Shown here one piece after another: positions 5,435 through 5,541 of a stretch of DNA of 5,541 nucleotides. How positions within the stretch are numbered: position 1 is the first letter of the stretch; each line of letters starts with the position of its first letter. A model generated the notes under the pieces. That model was not told the DNA's origin and did no database searches. It was given only the letters and a program-made list of their open reading frames with translations. The translations under genes were made by a program, and so were the position numbers. The stretch is taken from contig JADFRB010000162.1 in NCBI GenBank assembly GCA_022561525.1, forward strand, positions 1-5,541. Direction: 5' to 3'. The stretch comes from Nitrospinota bacterium (lineage in GTDB: Bacteria; Nitrospirota; Nitrospiria; Nitrospirales; UBA8639).

Positions 5435-5541
5435 AGGACCTGAGAGAAAATACCTTGGACAATCTCGCATCCAATCTTCGGGCCATCTTTGAACGGGCCT
5501 CAATCGAAACACCCTCACCATAGCTGTGCTATGCCTCGGGT
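5435..5541 (-). repeat. Left half of a second, diverged copy of the hairpin element, cut by the window edge
   Basis: Starting at AGGACC, this stretch aligns with 540-638 without any gap (constant offset 4895). 5468-5533 matches 573-638 at 49 of 66 bases; the outer 5436-5467 is more diverged (17 of 32) but keeps the GG start and the AAATA block. The apex stem-loop CATAG (5519-5523) with CTATG (5529-5533) corresponds to the apex of the first copy, with the outer pair changed from A-T to C-G. ACCC (5511-5514) can pair with GGGT (5538-5541) below it. The right arm lies beyond the window. The copy ends 58 nt before the glgC GTG start, in the same orientation to its gene as the other copy is to ytxH. 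Confidence 0.78.

Noticed and set aside
4945..5523. Plus-strand open frame of 192 codons opposite the glgC N-terminus and upstream region
   Set aside because: It lies antisense to the highly conserved glgC nucleotide-binding region, shows no recognisable domain, and its 3' part runs through the non-coding repeat.

Overview
The window is a compact bacterial carbohydrate-storage locus in which all recognisable genes lie on the minus strand. In transcription order they are glgC (ADP-glucose pyrophosphorylase, GTG start at 5376), treY (maltooligosyl trehalose synthase, start at 4011), a small single-pass membrane protein whose ATG overlaps the treY stop by 4 bases (start at 1117), and a YtxH-like membrane protein (start at 510). 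The source is a Gram-negative-type bacterium of roughly balanced base composition. The gene set plus the hairpin-rich intergenic DNA made me think of Nitrospirota/Nitrospira, but this is only an impression and no phylogenetic marker is present.

Layout by position: 1-150 has no gene, only a weak inverted repeat that could be the 3' end of the transcript. 151-510 is ytxH. 511-865 is a 355-base gap almost filled by two unrelated palindromic elements: a 180-bp imperfect hairpin (541-720) with 22-base terminal inverted repeats flanked by TTA on both sides, and a 126-bp inverted repeat (740-865) built from GGCTGAA-like heptads. The heptad element ends exactly against the stop codon of the small gene. 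866-1117 is the small membrane gene, 1114-4011 treY, 4012-4119 a short spacer, 4120-5376 glgC, and 5377-5541 the glgC upstream region.

The glgC upstream region holds the most interesting observation. From 5435 to the window edge there is a diverged second copy of the left half of the 541-720 hairpin. It aligns without a gap (constant offset 4895) for at least 98 bases. The match is 49/66 in the core and about 17/32 in the outer arm. The apex stem-loop carries a paired A-T to C-G change. Both copies lie in the same orientation just upstream of a minus-strand start codon (30 and 58 nt away). In the complete copy, the arm imperfections are strongly strand-asymmetric: all five transition mismatches are G-U pairs in minus-strand RNA and A-C clashes in plus-strand RNA, and both 2x2 internal loops are tandem GA/GA in the minus strand. 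The element is therefore either a non-autonomous MITE-like repeat or a mobile structured RNA leader, and possibly both.

Function: GlgC makes ADP-glucose from glucose-1-phosphate and ATP, which feeds alpha-1,4-glucan (glycogen) synthesis. TreY rearranges the reducing end of such glucans to a trehalose unit that TreZ would release. No treZ, treX or glgA is visible here. The two small membrane proteins share a glycine/alanine-rich membrane segment and are plausibly envelope or stress proteins, but their link to sugar metabolism is only positional.
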